Shown here: piece by piece, positions 1 through 7,094 of the stretch
How the letters are laid out: every line of letters starts with the position of its first letter
Position numbering within the stretch: the first letter of the stretch is position 1
Assembly: GCA_026387085.1 (NCBI GenBank)
Contig: JAPLMK010000101.1
Coordinates: 11,010 to 36,749, forward strand
Direction: 5' to 3'
Length of the DNA stretch: 25,740 nt
DNA from: Candidatus Omnitrophota bacterium
GTDB lineage: Bacteria > Ratteibacteria > UBA8468 > MWAK01
Position numbers and translations under genes: made by a program
The notes under the pieces: model-generated
Told to the model about the DNA's origin: nothing
The model's input: the letters and a program-made list of their open reading frames with translations, nothing else
The model's database searches: none

Positions 1-971
1 CCGCCGGAAAGTATCGTATAAAAAATAGCGCCGGCTGCCACGGCGGTCTTGCCGGAACCAACTTCCCCGGTAAGCAGCCGCTGCATCGGAAACGGTTTTT
101 GCAAGTCGGTTGTAATTTCCTCCAGCGCAATCTGCTGACTTTCGCTGAGCGAAAAAGGAAGAAGGGTTTGAAACTGAGCCAGAAATCCGGAGAAGTTTTC
201 CCTCGCACCCTTTCCTTCTACCCGTTGGGGAGAAGGAACATTCTTTTTGGAAGGAACCAGAGCAGTCTGCATGCGGCGCTTCAGCATAGCCGCAGTCAGC
301 AGGAAAAATTCTTCAAATATCAAATACTCCCGAGCTTTCTTCAGGTCAACGAAACTAACAGGGAAATGGATATTTTTCAGGGCATAACGCAGGTTGCCTA
401 AATTCAGTTTTTCCCTAATTGAAAACGGGACCACCTCTTTCGGGTAATCGCCGGACTTCTCCAGGGCCGTCCAGATAATCTGGTGAAAACTGCGCTGGCT
501 CAACCCCTCGGGAACCCGGTAAAGGGCAACGATACGACCGGTTTCCCCCGGCCCGGATTCCGGACCGCCGATAATTTCAAACGCCGGATGAATCATCTGC
601 CTTTCGCCCTTGTAAATTTCCAGGCGCCCGAAAAGCATAACTTCCTTGCCGGGCTTAAAAGTATCCTGAAGATAGGGCTGATTAAAAAAGGTGGCGAAAA
701 GAACCCCGGTGCCGTCGTTTACGGCCACGGTAAAGATGCTTTTCCCCCGATAACCATTTTTCTGGCCGGCGGTAAGAACTTCGGCCCGCACGGTTATGTT
801 CTCGCCGGGCGCTGCCTGGGAAATTTTACCGAGCTGGTTGCGGTCTTCGTAACGGCGGGGAAAATAATAGAGGAGGTCAAAAAAGTTATCGATACCGACT
901 TTCTGGAGAATTTCGGCTCTTTTCTGTCCGACACCTTGGATGTAGCGTACCGACAGGTTCCAACCTGACAT
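1..971 (-). CDS. recG: ATP-dependent DNA helicase RecG, N-terminal part
   Basis: RecG is a superfamily 2 DNA translocase that remodels stalled replication forks and Holliday junctions. The gene runs off the left edge, so only about 323 N-terminal residues are visible. They contain an N-terminal helical and helix-hairpin-helix-like start (VRYIQGVGQKRAEIL), the OB-fold wedge domain (about residues 55-150) and the beginning of the motor domain with Walker A GEVGSGKT at about residues 302-309, very close to the family's GDVGSGKT. The chosen start is the ATG at 969-971, four bases from a terminal inverted repeat element, and no clear Shine-Dalgarno is visible. A palindromic insertion adds residues about 245-257 between the wedge and motor domains. 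The identification is firm; the exact start is less so. Confidence 0.93.
   Translation of the reverse strand, partial: MSGWNLSVRYIQGVGQKRAEILQKVGIDNFFDLLYYFPRRYEDRNQLGKISQAAPGENITVRAEVLTAGQKNGYRGKSIFTVAVNDGTGVLFATFFNQPYLQDTFKPGKEVMLFGRLEIYKGERQMIHPAFEIIGGPESGPGETGRIVALYRVPEGLSQRSFHQIIWTALEKSGDYPKEVVPFSIREKLNLGNLRYALKNIHFPVSFVDLKKAREYLIFEEFFLLTAAMLKRRMQTALVPSKKNVPSPQRVEGKGARENFSGFLAQFQTLLPFSLSESQQIALEEITTDLQKPFPMQRLLTGEVGSGKTAVAAGAIFYTILSG
200..238. repeat. in-frame palindromic element inside recG
   Basis: The sequence CCTTCTACCC-gtt-GGGGAGAAGG, preceded by CCCTCGCACC, is a diverged copy of the palindromic family that also sits in cinA, the larA-like gene, uppP and mnmG. It is read in frame on the minus strand as VPSPQRVEGKGAR. 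It falls at the variable linker between the RecG wedge and helicase domains, where extra residues should be tolerated. Confidence 0.6.
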
Positions 972-974
972 TTG

Positions 975-1246
975 GGGGTTACGGAAGAATAAAATTGCCT
1001 ATTTGGAGTCCCGGATTTGAGGTCAGTGCAAGGCGCGACGAAGGCGGTGTGCCCTCTGCGGTACATCGCCGAGAAGCAACGCCGCAATGACCCAAAGAGG
1101 GGACTCCCCAAAGGGCCAGGTGCTTTTGGGCTGCGCCTGCGTCGCTCATCGCTTGAATAGTACAGTGACTATACAATCTTCTTCGCTCCTTGTCTCGCTC
1201 CAAAATCGCCTCTGGCAAATAGGCAATTTTACTCTTCCGTAACCCC
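975..1246. mobile_element. 272-bp MITE-like element with 31-bp terminal inverted repeats
   Basis: The left end (975-1005) and the right end (1216-1246) are inverted copies that differ at one position; both begin GGGGTTACGGAAGA. TTG flanks both ends (972-974 and 1247-1249), a possible 3-bp target duplication. The interior is nested: GGAGTCCC at 1005-1012 pairs with GGGACTCC at 1096-1103 around a unit bounded by GGTCA and TGACC. The right half holds a second unit centred on ATAGT/ACTAT near 1160-1175. I see no credible coding sequence. The element fills nearly the whole spacer between the prepilin peptidase stop and the recG start. Confidence 0.8.
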
Positions 1247-1253
1247 TTGGTTA

Positions 1254-2042
1254 TTAAATTTGGTAATAACCTAAAAAAACGCTGCCCTTATAAAAAAGAG
1301 CGATTACCGCGCCCAGCGAAAGGTACGGGCCGAAAGGAATATAATCGGTTCTTTTTTTAAGACCGATAAATATCAGTAAAATACTGATGACGGCACCGAT
1401 GAGGGAACCGAAGAAGATACTCACCAGGACCGACTTCCAACCCAGGAATGCGCCGATCATCGCCAGAAGTTTAATGTCTCCGCCGCCCATCGCTTCCTTC
1501 TTAAGTACAAGTTGTCCAATCAGGGCAATCAGATAAAGAGAGCCGCCGCCCACCAAAACACCGATAGCCGCCTCTTTCAAGGCAAATAACCGGCTGGCGG
1601 AGAACGCCATCTGCGGAAAGAGAAAATTAAAAAGGAGACCGAGCACGATACCGGGATAAACCACCAAGTCCGGAATCAGGTAATGCTCCCAGTCAATGAA
1701 GGTAACCAGAATCAGACCCAGGATAAAGAGCCCAAAAACAAAGAAGGAAGCCGAAAAGCCGAAGTGGAGGTAAAGAGCCAGAAACAGGGACGCAGTCAAC
1801 AATTCCACCAGGACATACCGCGGGTTTATTTTTTTGTGACAGCGCCGGCAGCGGCCACGCAAAATCAGGTAACCGAAGAAAGGGATATTATCAAACCATT
1901 CAATCGGTTTACTGCAGTTGGGACAATAAGAACCGGGTTTTACGATGGAGAGGCTTCGGGGTAAACGGTAGATACAAACGTTAAGAAAACTGCCGAAAAC
2001 CGCGCCGAACACAAATGCGAAAATTGCCATAAGAGTATCCAT
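1254..2042 (-). CDS. pilD: prepilin peptidase / N-methyltransferase (type IV leader peptidase)
   Basis: This integral membrane aspartyl protease cleaves the leader of type IV prepilins or type II secretion pseudopilins and usually N-methylates the new N-terminus. At 262 residues it has the usual family length. The N-terminal region carries GAVFGSFLNVCIYRLP and a four-cysteine zinc site (C40, C43, C65, C68). The two catalytic aspartates are D117, in FIDWEHYLIPD, and D189, in the GGGDIK motif. Several hydrophobic segments span the rest of the protein. The start is the ATG at 2040-2042, without an obvious Shine-Dalgarno. No pilin or secretion genes are in the window, so the pathway it serves is unknown. 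Gene symbol is by family; gspO would be equally valid. Confidence 0.95.
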   Translation of the reverse strand: MDTLMAIFAFVFGAVFGSFLNVCIYRLPRSLSIVKPGSYCPNCSKPIEWFDNIPFFGYLILRGRCRRCHKKINPRYVLVELLTASLFLALYLHFGFSASFFVFGLFILGLILVTFIDWEHYLIPDLVVYPGIVLGLLFNFLFPQMAFSASRLFALKEAAIGVLVGGGSLYLIALIGQLVLKKEAMGGGDIKLLAMIGAFLGWKSVLVSIFFGSLIGAVISILLIFIGLKKRTDYIPFGPYLSLGAVIALFYKGSVFLGYYQI

Positions 2043-2115
2043 GGTTTAGTGTACTACAAAAGAAACAAGCGGGACGCCTGCAATACTACTCGCTTTATAG
2101 TTTTTCTCCAAGAGA

Positions 2116-2282
2116 GGTTTGTCTCTTTTGCAACACTTCGCGAAGTGACAGTAACAAAACAAGCAGTACGGAGGTTTGAGTAGCCGGGGTCCGCCAGAAT
2201 TATGGCGGAAACACGGCGAGGCTCAAGCCGAAGTTGCGTAGTTTTGTCTGACACGCAGCGTGTGCAGCAAAAGAGACAACCG
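2116..2282. mobile_element. repeat element A: 167 bp with terminal inverted repeats and a conserved core
   Basis: GTCTCTTTTGC at 2121-2131 and GCAAAAGAGAC at 2267-2277 form a perfect inverted pair that extends imperfectly outwards. Inside lies a core (2145-2254) with its own imperfect inverted ends, GTGACAGTAACAAAAC and GTTTTGTCTGACAC. The same core recurs at 12737-12910. Each arm also contains its own palindrome: CACTTCGCGAAGTG (2134-2147) and ACACGC-A-GCGTGT (2251-2263). A further hairpin, CCGCC...GGCGG, lies near the centre. I see no convincing coding capacity. Confidence 0.7.
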
Positions 2283-2288
2283 AACGCT

Positions 2289-2308
2289 AGCGGGGCGTAC
2301 GGGAATCG
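2289..2308 (-). repeat. direct copy of the tRNA-Glu 3' end
   Basis: These 20 bases are identical to 2414-2433. The duplicated segment covers the two bases after the discriminator, the discriminator, the 3' acceptor strand, the 3' strand of the T stem and part of the T loop of tRNA-Glu. It lies 125 bp downstream of the gene in the same orientation, an arrangement like attL/attR of elements that integrate into tRNA genes. Confidence 0.75.
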
Positions 2309-2413
2309 GCGGTCTCACTTCAATGCGTTCGACTCGGCCCCCCGCTGGCATTGCTCCTTAATCAGTCGCAATACCTTACTTCGCTCCGTTCGATTCCCTG
2401 CAGCATAACAGGG
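2309..2413. repeat. hairpin-rich spacer between tRNA-Glu and its 3' copy
   Basis: GGAATCG (2302-2308) pairs with CGATTCC (2391-2397), CAATGC (2321-2326) with GCATTG (2348-2353), and TCCCTG (2395-2400) with CAGGGA (2409-2414). No open reading frame of note is present. The stretch looks like a small palindromic insertion at the tRNA 3' end. With repeat element A it accounts for most of the roughly 370-bp gap between the prepilin peptidase gene and the tRNA. Confidence 0.6.
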
Positions 2414-2415
2414 AG

Positions 2416-2488
2416 CGGGGCGTACGGGAATCGAACCCGTGTCGACGGCGTGAAAGGCCGCTATCTTGGACCACTGGACCAACGCCCC
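2416..2488 (-). tRNA. tRNA-Glu (anticodon UUC)
   Basis: On the minus strand the 73-nt gene has acceptor strands GGGGCGT and ACGCCCC, a seven-base anticodon loop CTTTCAC with anticodon TTC closed by GCGGC/GCCGT, and the T arm ACGGG-TTCGAAT-CCCGT. The discriminator base is G and CCA is not encoded. It starts 7 bp after the stop of the small membrane-protein gene at 2496-2912 and may be processed from the same transcript. Its 3' end is duplicated downstream at 2289-2308. Confidence 0.95.
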
Positions 2489-2495
2489 AAATATA

Positions 2496-2912
2496 TTATT
2501 TCTTCTCCGAGGAAACAAGCAGATCTGTAATCGTGCCCGCCAAAGCCAGAATTTTCTTCTGGGCTTCAGAGTTAGCGCTGGCCAGATCAACTTCAATCTC
2601 CATGATAGAAGTACTGAGACTGGCGGTTTCTTTAATTTCCTTAGAAAACGACAGGCTGGAAAACGTATTAATATTCTTCTTAGCGGCCGCTATTTCTATT
2701 TTAGCATCCCCGAAATTACCCTGATTAACTGCAAGGCTTGCTTTTAAAAGATTGTCCTGAACAAGAGTAAGCAATGCTGATGCCACTACTGCCCCGGATG
2801 CCTTCTCATTCAAATACGCCTTCTTGTAATGGCTGGCCATCAGGCTGGCAATTATCGCCGCCATCAGAACCAAAAGACCTAAAACACTCAAAATCCTGGC
2901 CATTATTTTCAT
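2496..2912 (-). CDS. small membrane-anchored protein of unknown function
   Basis: I do not recognise this 138-residue protein. It has one N-terminal hydrophobic segment (about residues 6-27) after a short basic start (MKIMAR), which looks like an uncleaved signal anchor. The rest is an alanine-, lysine- and glutamate-rich, probably helical region likely to face the periplasm or outside; the topology is inferred. The ATG at 2912 is preceded by a purine-rich AGGGGG about 5 bases upstream. A second ATG three codons on is an alternative start. tRNA-Glu follows 7 bp downstream, and the divergent cinA lies on the other side. Confidence 0.6.
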   Translation of the reverse strand: MKIMARILSVLGLLVLMAAIIASLMASHYKKAYLNEKASGAVVASALLTLVQDNLLKASLAVNQGNFGDAKIEIAAAKKNINTFSSLSFSKEIKETASLSTSIMEIEVDLASANSEAQKKILALAGTITDLLVSSEKK

Positions 2913-3015
2913 AGCACCCCCTATAGTTCTTTACACCACAAAGCGAAAATCACGCCCCGCATGCTCTTGTTATCTGGATAATTATACCCTAAAATGAGGA
3001 AAAAAGGCAAGATAT

Positions 3016-3045
3016 TTGACCGCACCTATCGTTAAATCAGATAAT
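3016..3045 (+). promoter_or_regulatory. sigma70-type promoter of cinA, predicted leaderless start
   Basis: TTGACC (3016-3021) and GATAAT (3040-3045) are separated by 18 bp; each matches the consensus at five of six positions. The expected transcription start, about 7 bases after the -10 box, falls only a few bases before the ATG at 3056. No Shine-Dalgarno is present, so the mRNA is probably leaderless. Confidence 0.55.
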
Positions 3046-3055
3046 AATAGATGTT

Positions 3056-3685
3056 ATGAGTATAATTTCTACCGAAAAATTGGAAGGTTTAACAAAAGAG
3101 GTGAGCGGTTTATTGCTTGCCAAAGACCTAACTCTGGGGCTGGCAGAATCATGCACCGGCGGGCTTTTGGCCGCCGCGATAACCGACATCCCGGGCAGTT
3201 CCGAATATTTCAACGGCAGTATCGTGGCCTACCGTAACAAAGTCAAAAAAAAGGTGCTGAAAGTAACCACGCCCTGCCTGCGCAAATTCGGTGCGGTGAG
3301 CGCGGAAACCGCGGCCGCCATGGCCCGGGGCGCCCGGAAAGCGACAACCGCCCGGATTGGCTTGTCCATAACCGGAATTGCCGGACCGGACGGCGGAACA
3401 AAGGATAAGCCGGTCGGGCTGGTATACATCGGCTTGGATGCCCGCAAATTACCCCTCACCCTCCCCTCTCCCCTTAGGGGAGAGGATAAAAGTGAGGGGG
3501 ATAAAAAAAGAAATTCCCAAGCAATCAAATTAAGAATGGTCCGTCAATTTAACTTTTCCGGAAACCGGCCGGAAATCAGGCAGGCCGCCTGCATTAAAGC
3601 GCTGGAACTGCTGAAGGAGTTTTTAGAGAAGGTAAAAAGCCCTGACTGCAACCATAACCGCATTATCCAGCGAAAAAGAGATTGA
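3056..3685 (+). CDS. pncC: CinA-like C-terminal domain protein (nicotinamide-nucleotide amidohydrolase, PncC type)
   Basis: Stand-alone CinA C-terminal domains hydrolyse NMN to nicotinate mononucleotide in the pyridine nucleotide salvage cycle. The family signature is clear: LGLAESCTGGLLAAAITDIPGSS near residues 30-50, FGAVSAETAAAMARGAR, and SITGIAGPDGGTKDKPVG. The N-terminal molybdopterin-binding-like domain of full CinA is absent. At 209 residues the protein is longer than the usual 155-165. The excess comes from a palindromic in-frame insertion at about residues 132-149 (LPLTLPSPLRGEDKSEGD) and a 3' tail that overlaps tsaD. The domain's last conserved block (NRPEIRQAACIKALELL) follows the insertion in frame. 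The start is supported by the promoter directly upstream. The family is certain; the substrate is inferred from the family. Confidence 0.88.
   Translation: MSIISTEKLEGLTKEVSGLLLAKDLTLGLAESCTGGLLAAAITDIPGSSEYFNGSIVAYRNKVKKKVLKVTTPCLRKFGAVSAETAAAMARGARKATTARIGLSITGIAGPDGGTKDKPVGLVYIGLDARKLPLTLPSPLRGEDKSEGDKKRNSQAIKLRMVRQFNFSGNRPEIRQAACIKALELLKEFLEKVKSPDCNHNRIIQRKRD
3451..3501. repeat. in-frame palindromic element inside cinA/pncC
   Basis: ACCCCTCACC-ctcc-CCTCTCCCC-tta-GGGGAGAGG-ataaaa-GTGAGGGGG is a near-perfect long palindrome. It is read in frame as LPLTLPSPLRGEDKSEGD, between the beta strand ending VYIGL and the conserved final helices. Related copies lie in recG, the larA-like gene, uppP and mnmG; this copy is inserted in the opposite orientation relative to the host gene. 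Confidence 0.85.
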
Positions 3686-4576
3686 GGGTATCCGTAATTC
3701 TACCCCTTTCGTTTCGGCCCAGATTTTAAGTTTAGACCTCAAGAAATTATTCGCCAGAACCCCGCCGCCGGTCAAAATGGAACGAACCTTGTGGCGATTA
3801 CAAGCATAATCAAGTTTTCGGACCAGGCCTTCCGCCACCGAATTCTGAAATCCGGCAGCCACCGCTGCCCGGTCTGCCTCCGGATTTTCTTTCAGATAAT
3901 AAATAACCGCCGTCTTTAAGCCGCTAAAACTGAAATCATACGAATTCTTTACGCCGGGCAAGGGAAAACGAATTGCGCTTTCCGCGGTTGCCGCCAATTT
4001 TTCCAGGGGCGGTCCGCCGGGATAAGGCAGGGAAAGAACCCGGGCAATCTTATCAAATGTCTCGCCGGCCGCATCATCCCTGGTTTCGCCTAAAACTTGA
4101 AAATCATTTGGGCCGGAAACAAGAAAAAGAGAAGAGTGTCCGCCGGAAACAACCAGGCCTAGAGCCGGAAAGTCCGGTAGCCGGGGAAAAAAGTTTGCGG
4201 CCAGGTGCGCTTCGATATGGTTGACCGGCAGGAACGGAATTTCCAGGGCAAGGGCAACAGCGCGGCCAAAATTGTCACCGACAATCAGGGAACCGGAAAG
4301 ACCGGGCGCGGTGGTAGCCGCCACTGCATTTATCCCGGAAATCGCAATACCGGCTTTCCGCAGGCAAAGTTGAAAAATAGGTACAATTACTTCCAGGTGC
4401 TGCCGGCTGGCCAGTTCCGGAACCACCCCGCCGTAAAGAGCGTGAATATCTTCCTGACTGGCAACCTCGGAGGATAATATTTTTTCGCCGTCCGCTACCA
4501 GGGCAATCGCGGTTTCATCGCAGGAACTTTCAATTCCTAAAATTATCATAGAGCTTTCGGTTGGATTGGCCTTCAC
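3623..4576 (-). CDS. tsaD: tRNA N6-adenosine threonylcarbamoyltransferase TsaD
   Basis: TsaD transfers the threonylcarbamoyl group to A37 of ANN-decoding tRNAs, together with TsaB and TsaE; tsaE is in this window at 20863. Diagnostic motifs are ILGIESSCDETA at the N-terminus, the metal-binding HIEAH (H120, H124), VSGGHSS, the YPGGPPLEKLA loop, FSGLKTAV, LTGGGVLANN and the metal-binding D in SLDNAVM. The GTG at 4574-4576 overlaps the stop of the upstream gene (GTGA), suggesting translational coupling. Family members usually begin at MIILGIE, which here would be the ATG at 4547-4549. The C-terminus is slightly short. The 3' end overlaps cinA by 63 bp on the opposite strand. Confidence 0.96.
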   Translation of the reverse strand: MKANPTESSMIILGIESSCDETAIALVADGEKILSSEVASQEDIHALYGGVVPELASRQHLEVIVPIFQLCLRKAGIAISGINAVAATTAPGLSGSLIVGDNFGRAVALALEIPFLPVNHIEAHLAANFFPRLPDFPALGLVVSGGHSSLFLVSGPNDFQVLGETRDDAAGETFDKIARVLSLPYPGGPPLEKLAATAESAIRFPLPGVKNSYDFSFSGLKTAVIYYLKENPEADRAAVAAGFQNSVAEGLVRKLDYACNRHKVRSILTGGGVLANNFLRSKLKIWAETKGVELRIPSISFSLDNAVMVAVRAFYLL

Positions 4577-5667
4577 CCGCGGAAATTCAAGCCCTCTTCC
4601 ACCATCGCGAAATAGTTAGAAATCGGGACGTAATTGGCCACCGAATTACCGGAACCCAGGGCAAAACGCCCGCCGGGCAAACAGGTCGCGATAATCTGCC
4701 GCACGTGAATACGCAAAGCATCCTCCGGCAGACGGCATAACTTGTCAATGTCAATACCGCCGAGAACCGCTGTCCGGTTGCCGTATTTCCGCTTAAAATC
4801 TACAACCGGGTTGCCTTCATCTTCAAAAGAATGACGGCCGTCTATTTTCACGTCTTCAATCAAATCCTCGACTATCTGCTCTAAATTCCCGCAGGAATGG
4901 AGGAGATACGCCAGTTTCTGCTGGTGGGCAAGTCCGGCCAGTTTCTTATGCCAGGGCAGCGCATACTTGCGAATCTCATCCGGCGCAATTAAAGTGCCGG
5001 TCTTATAACCCATGTCATCTCCCTGGAAGAATCCGCAAAGGTTGGGCAGTCCGAGCAATCTTTCGTAAAAAGCGTAAACTATCTTTCCGACTTTATCGAA
5101 TACGGCGGCCACCAGTTCCGGGTTGTCGTAAATAAGGTAACAAAGATTCTGATAACCAAAAAGTGTGTCCAGGGGTATTTCCAAAAAACCGCTGGCCGGA
5201 CAGACAAAAAGGCCCATCCCTTCCGGCAGGTTATTTGCGGCAAATTCATACTCGCGCAAATCCGCCTGGCCCGGGTCCGGCCAGGGATAGTTCTCAAATT
5301 CCTGCCAGGTGCTTATCGGGCCCTTACCTTCTTCGGCCCAACTTCTGGTCCCATCAGAAAGCGCCGCATTATCCTCGCTTAATCGGCTCCGGCCGGGAAA
5401 ATTAAGGCCGCCGGACAACCGGACGTAGTCATAACCCATCCGGTAATAAACCTCTATCCAGTTTTTCAGATAAACGGATTGCGATTCCCAATCCGCAGCC
5501 GGTTCCACCCAATTACGGCCAAGGTAGGTGCGGGAAATTTCTCTTACTATTTCATGGTTAAGAAAAAGCTCCACCAGCGGAGGACGTTCCGGCGTCTCCT
5601 CGCCCCGGATAACCCTGAAAAATTTCTCAATATCCGGTTTCGGTTTTACCAAGGGTACTTTTAACAT
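4573..5667 (-). CDS. uroporphyrinogen decarboxylase-family protein (MtaA/CmuA-like)
   Basis: The 364-residue protein belongs to the URO-D superfamily, which includes HemE and the methylcobamide:thiol methyltransferases MtaA, MtbA and CmuA. It has the HSCGN segment (about residue 270) that in the methyltransferase branch contributes His and Cys zinc ligands, then AVLGGID and a C-terminal FALGSGNSVANYVP motif. It lacks the N-terminal arginine-rich substrate signature of HemE, so porphyrin synthesis is unlikely. A methyl transfer role is inferred and its substrate is unknown. AAGGGAGACGT precedes the ATG. The start overlaps the end of the FAD-oxidase gene by 7 bp and the stop overlaps the tsaD start, so the three are probably co-transcribed. 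Confidence 0.8.
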   Translation of the reverse strand: MLKVPLVKPKPDIEKFFRVIRGEETPERPPLVELFLNHEIVREISRTYLGRNWVEPAADWESQSVYLKNWIEVYYRMGYDYVRLSGGLNFPGRSRLSEDNAALSDGTRSWAEEGKGPISTWQEFENYPWPDPGQADLREYEFAANNLPEGMGLFVCPASGFLEIPLDTLFGYQNLCYLIYDNPELVAAVFDKVGKIVYAFYERLLGLPNLCGFFQGDDMGYKTGTLIAPDEIRKYALPWHKKLAGLAHQQKLAYLLHSCGNLEQIVEDLIEDVKIDGRHSFEDEGNPVVDFKRKYGNRTAVLGGIDIDKLCRLPEDALRIHVRQIIATCLPGGRFALGSGNSVANYVPISNYFAMVEEGLNFRG

Positions 5668-7094
5668 ACGTCTCCCTTCAGCAGGTTGCGGGGGAAAATA
5701 TTATCTAAACCCAGGATACAGGCCGGGTCCAATATTTTCTTTACAGCCACCATCTGCGAAATACCTTCTTTTCCGTACATCATCTCCAGATATTTGTGCT
5801 TCAATTTACCGATGCCGTGTTCCGCGGCAATCGTCCCGCCCATGGAAATAACTTTGCGCGCCGCTTCCTCGTAAAGAGACAAAACACTTTCTTTTTCCTT
5901 CTGGTCCTTGGGGAAATAGTTAAAATGAAGATGATTTTCACCGATGTGGCCGAAGAGAATAGTTTCCACGTCGCTATTGGCCTCCCGGACATTCTGGTAG
6001 TAAGCATAGAGTTCCGCGAAACGGTCCGCCGGAACCGCAAAATCCAGGGAAACCTTCATCGAACCGATCTTCTTGAAATAAGCGTTGATATTTTCCGGCA
6101 AGCGGTGCCGGAAATCGATCAAGGTCTGGTAGGACTTTACATCCTGGCCCACCCAGGTATCAATAATCGGGTATCCTTCCACCAGATTCAGCCAATCCTC
6201 CAGGCTGCTTTCCAGCGCCTCAACATACAAGGCAAATTTACACTCCGGTATCTTCGGAAAATCCGGTCTCAAAAAATCCAAACTATGGCTGTCAAAATAT
6301 TCCAGGGTAAGGGCGGAAAGGGACTTATCATTTTTAACTACGTACAGAAAATCAAAAAGCCGCTCTTTTTCGGAAAAGAAAAAAGCCATAATCACCCGTT
6401 TGGGAAGCGCCGGTATCAGCGATACTTCCATTTCAGTGAAGATGCCCAGAGTACCCTCCGAACCGATAAAAAGGTCGATGGCATCCATCCCGGGCCGGCA
6501 GAAATATCCGGCGGAGCACTTAATGTCCGGGGTTAGATAAGAAGGTATCTTAACTTTTTTAGAACCTATTTTTAAAAACCCGTCGCGGTCGGCAAATATC
6601 TCGCCCCTTCTTATCTCCACAATTTCGCCGTCGGAAAGGATGATTTTCAGCCGTTCCACATACCGGCGGGTCGGACCAAAATAATAACTGTACTCTCCGG
6701 AAGCGTTGGTCGAAGCATTTCCTGAAATAAAGGCGGTCCTTTCGGTCGGAAACGGGGGGTAGAAAAGATTGTCCTTTTCCAGAAGTTTTAAAAAATTATC
6801 CACAATCACGCCGGCCTGCAATGATGCCCGTTTGCGCTCCGGCTCAACCGAAAGAATACGGTCCAATTTCTCCACGGTCAGGATGCGGCCGCCCACCGGA
6901 ATCCGGCCCGCCACCGTCCCGGTACCGCCGCCGTTGATGGTTAAAGGAATATTCTCCCGGCTGCACTCTAAAACCGCTTCAACTACCTCCGTCTCGTTTT
7001 CCGGAACGTAAAGCGCTTCCGCGCAACCGGACCGGAAATTGGAAGCATCCTCCAGATAACTTTGAATCTCATCCTGGCTCTGTTTAATAATCAT
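5661..7094 (-). CDS. FAD-linked oxidase, GlcD/D-lactate dehydrogenase type
   Basis: The 477-residue protein resembles flavin-dependent 2-hydroxyacid dehydrogenases (GlcD, D-LDH) of the PCMH/VAO family. The N-terminal FAD-binding domain shows PLTINGGGTGTVAGRIP and later ISGNASTNASGEYSYYFGP and IGSEGTLGIFTEMEVSLIP. The C-terminal FAD-oxidase domain has GHIGENHLHFNYFP, where the histidines would bind metal or substrate, and the terminal AAEHGIGKLKH. The last lines (LDPACILGLDNIFP) are typical of the family. The ATG start has no obvious Shine-Dalgarno. Its place between a LarA-like racemase and a UroD-like protein suggests a 2-hydroxy acid substrate; which one cannot be told from sequence. No iron-sulfur partner (GlcF) is adjacent. 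Confidence 0.88.
   Translation of the reverse strand: MIIKQSQDEIQSYLEDASNFRSGCAEALYVPENETEVVEAVLECSRENIPLTINGGGTGTVAGRIPVGGRILTVEKLDRILSVEPERKRASLQAGVIVDNFLKLLEKDNLFYPPFPTERTAFISGNASTNASGEYSYYFGPTRRYVERLKIILSDGEIVEIRRGEIFADRDGFLKIGSKKVKIPSYLTPDIKCSAGYFCRPGMDAIDLFIGSEGTLGIFTEMEVSLIPALPKRVIMAFFFSEKERLFDFLYVVKNDKSLSALTLEYFDSHSLDFLRPDFPKIPECKFALYVEALESSLEDWLNLVEGYPIIDTWVGQDVKSYQTLIDFRHRLPENINAYFKKIGSMKVSLDFAVPADRFAELYAYYQNVREANSDVETILFGHIGENHLHFNYFPKDQKEKESVLSLYEEAARKVISMGGTIAAEHGIGKLKHKYLEMMYGKEGISQMVAVKKILDPACILGLDNIFPRNLLKGDVC

Noticed and set aside
979..1218. Open frames of 79 and 105 codons on the minus strand within the 975-1246 element
   Set aside because: They begin or end in the inverted repeats, have no ribosome-binding site and read through palindromic DNA; they resemble no protein family.
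2202..2408. Plus-strand open frame through repeat element A and the tRNA 3' copy
   Set aside because: It crosses three distinct repeat structures and has an unprotein-like composition; it is open by chance.
4573..5667. HemE uroporphyrinogen decarboxylase
   Set aside because: The protein lacks the HemE N-terminal substrate-binding signature and has the HxCG arrangement of the methyltransferase-like branch.
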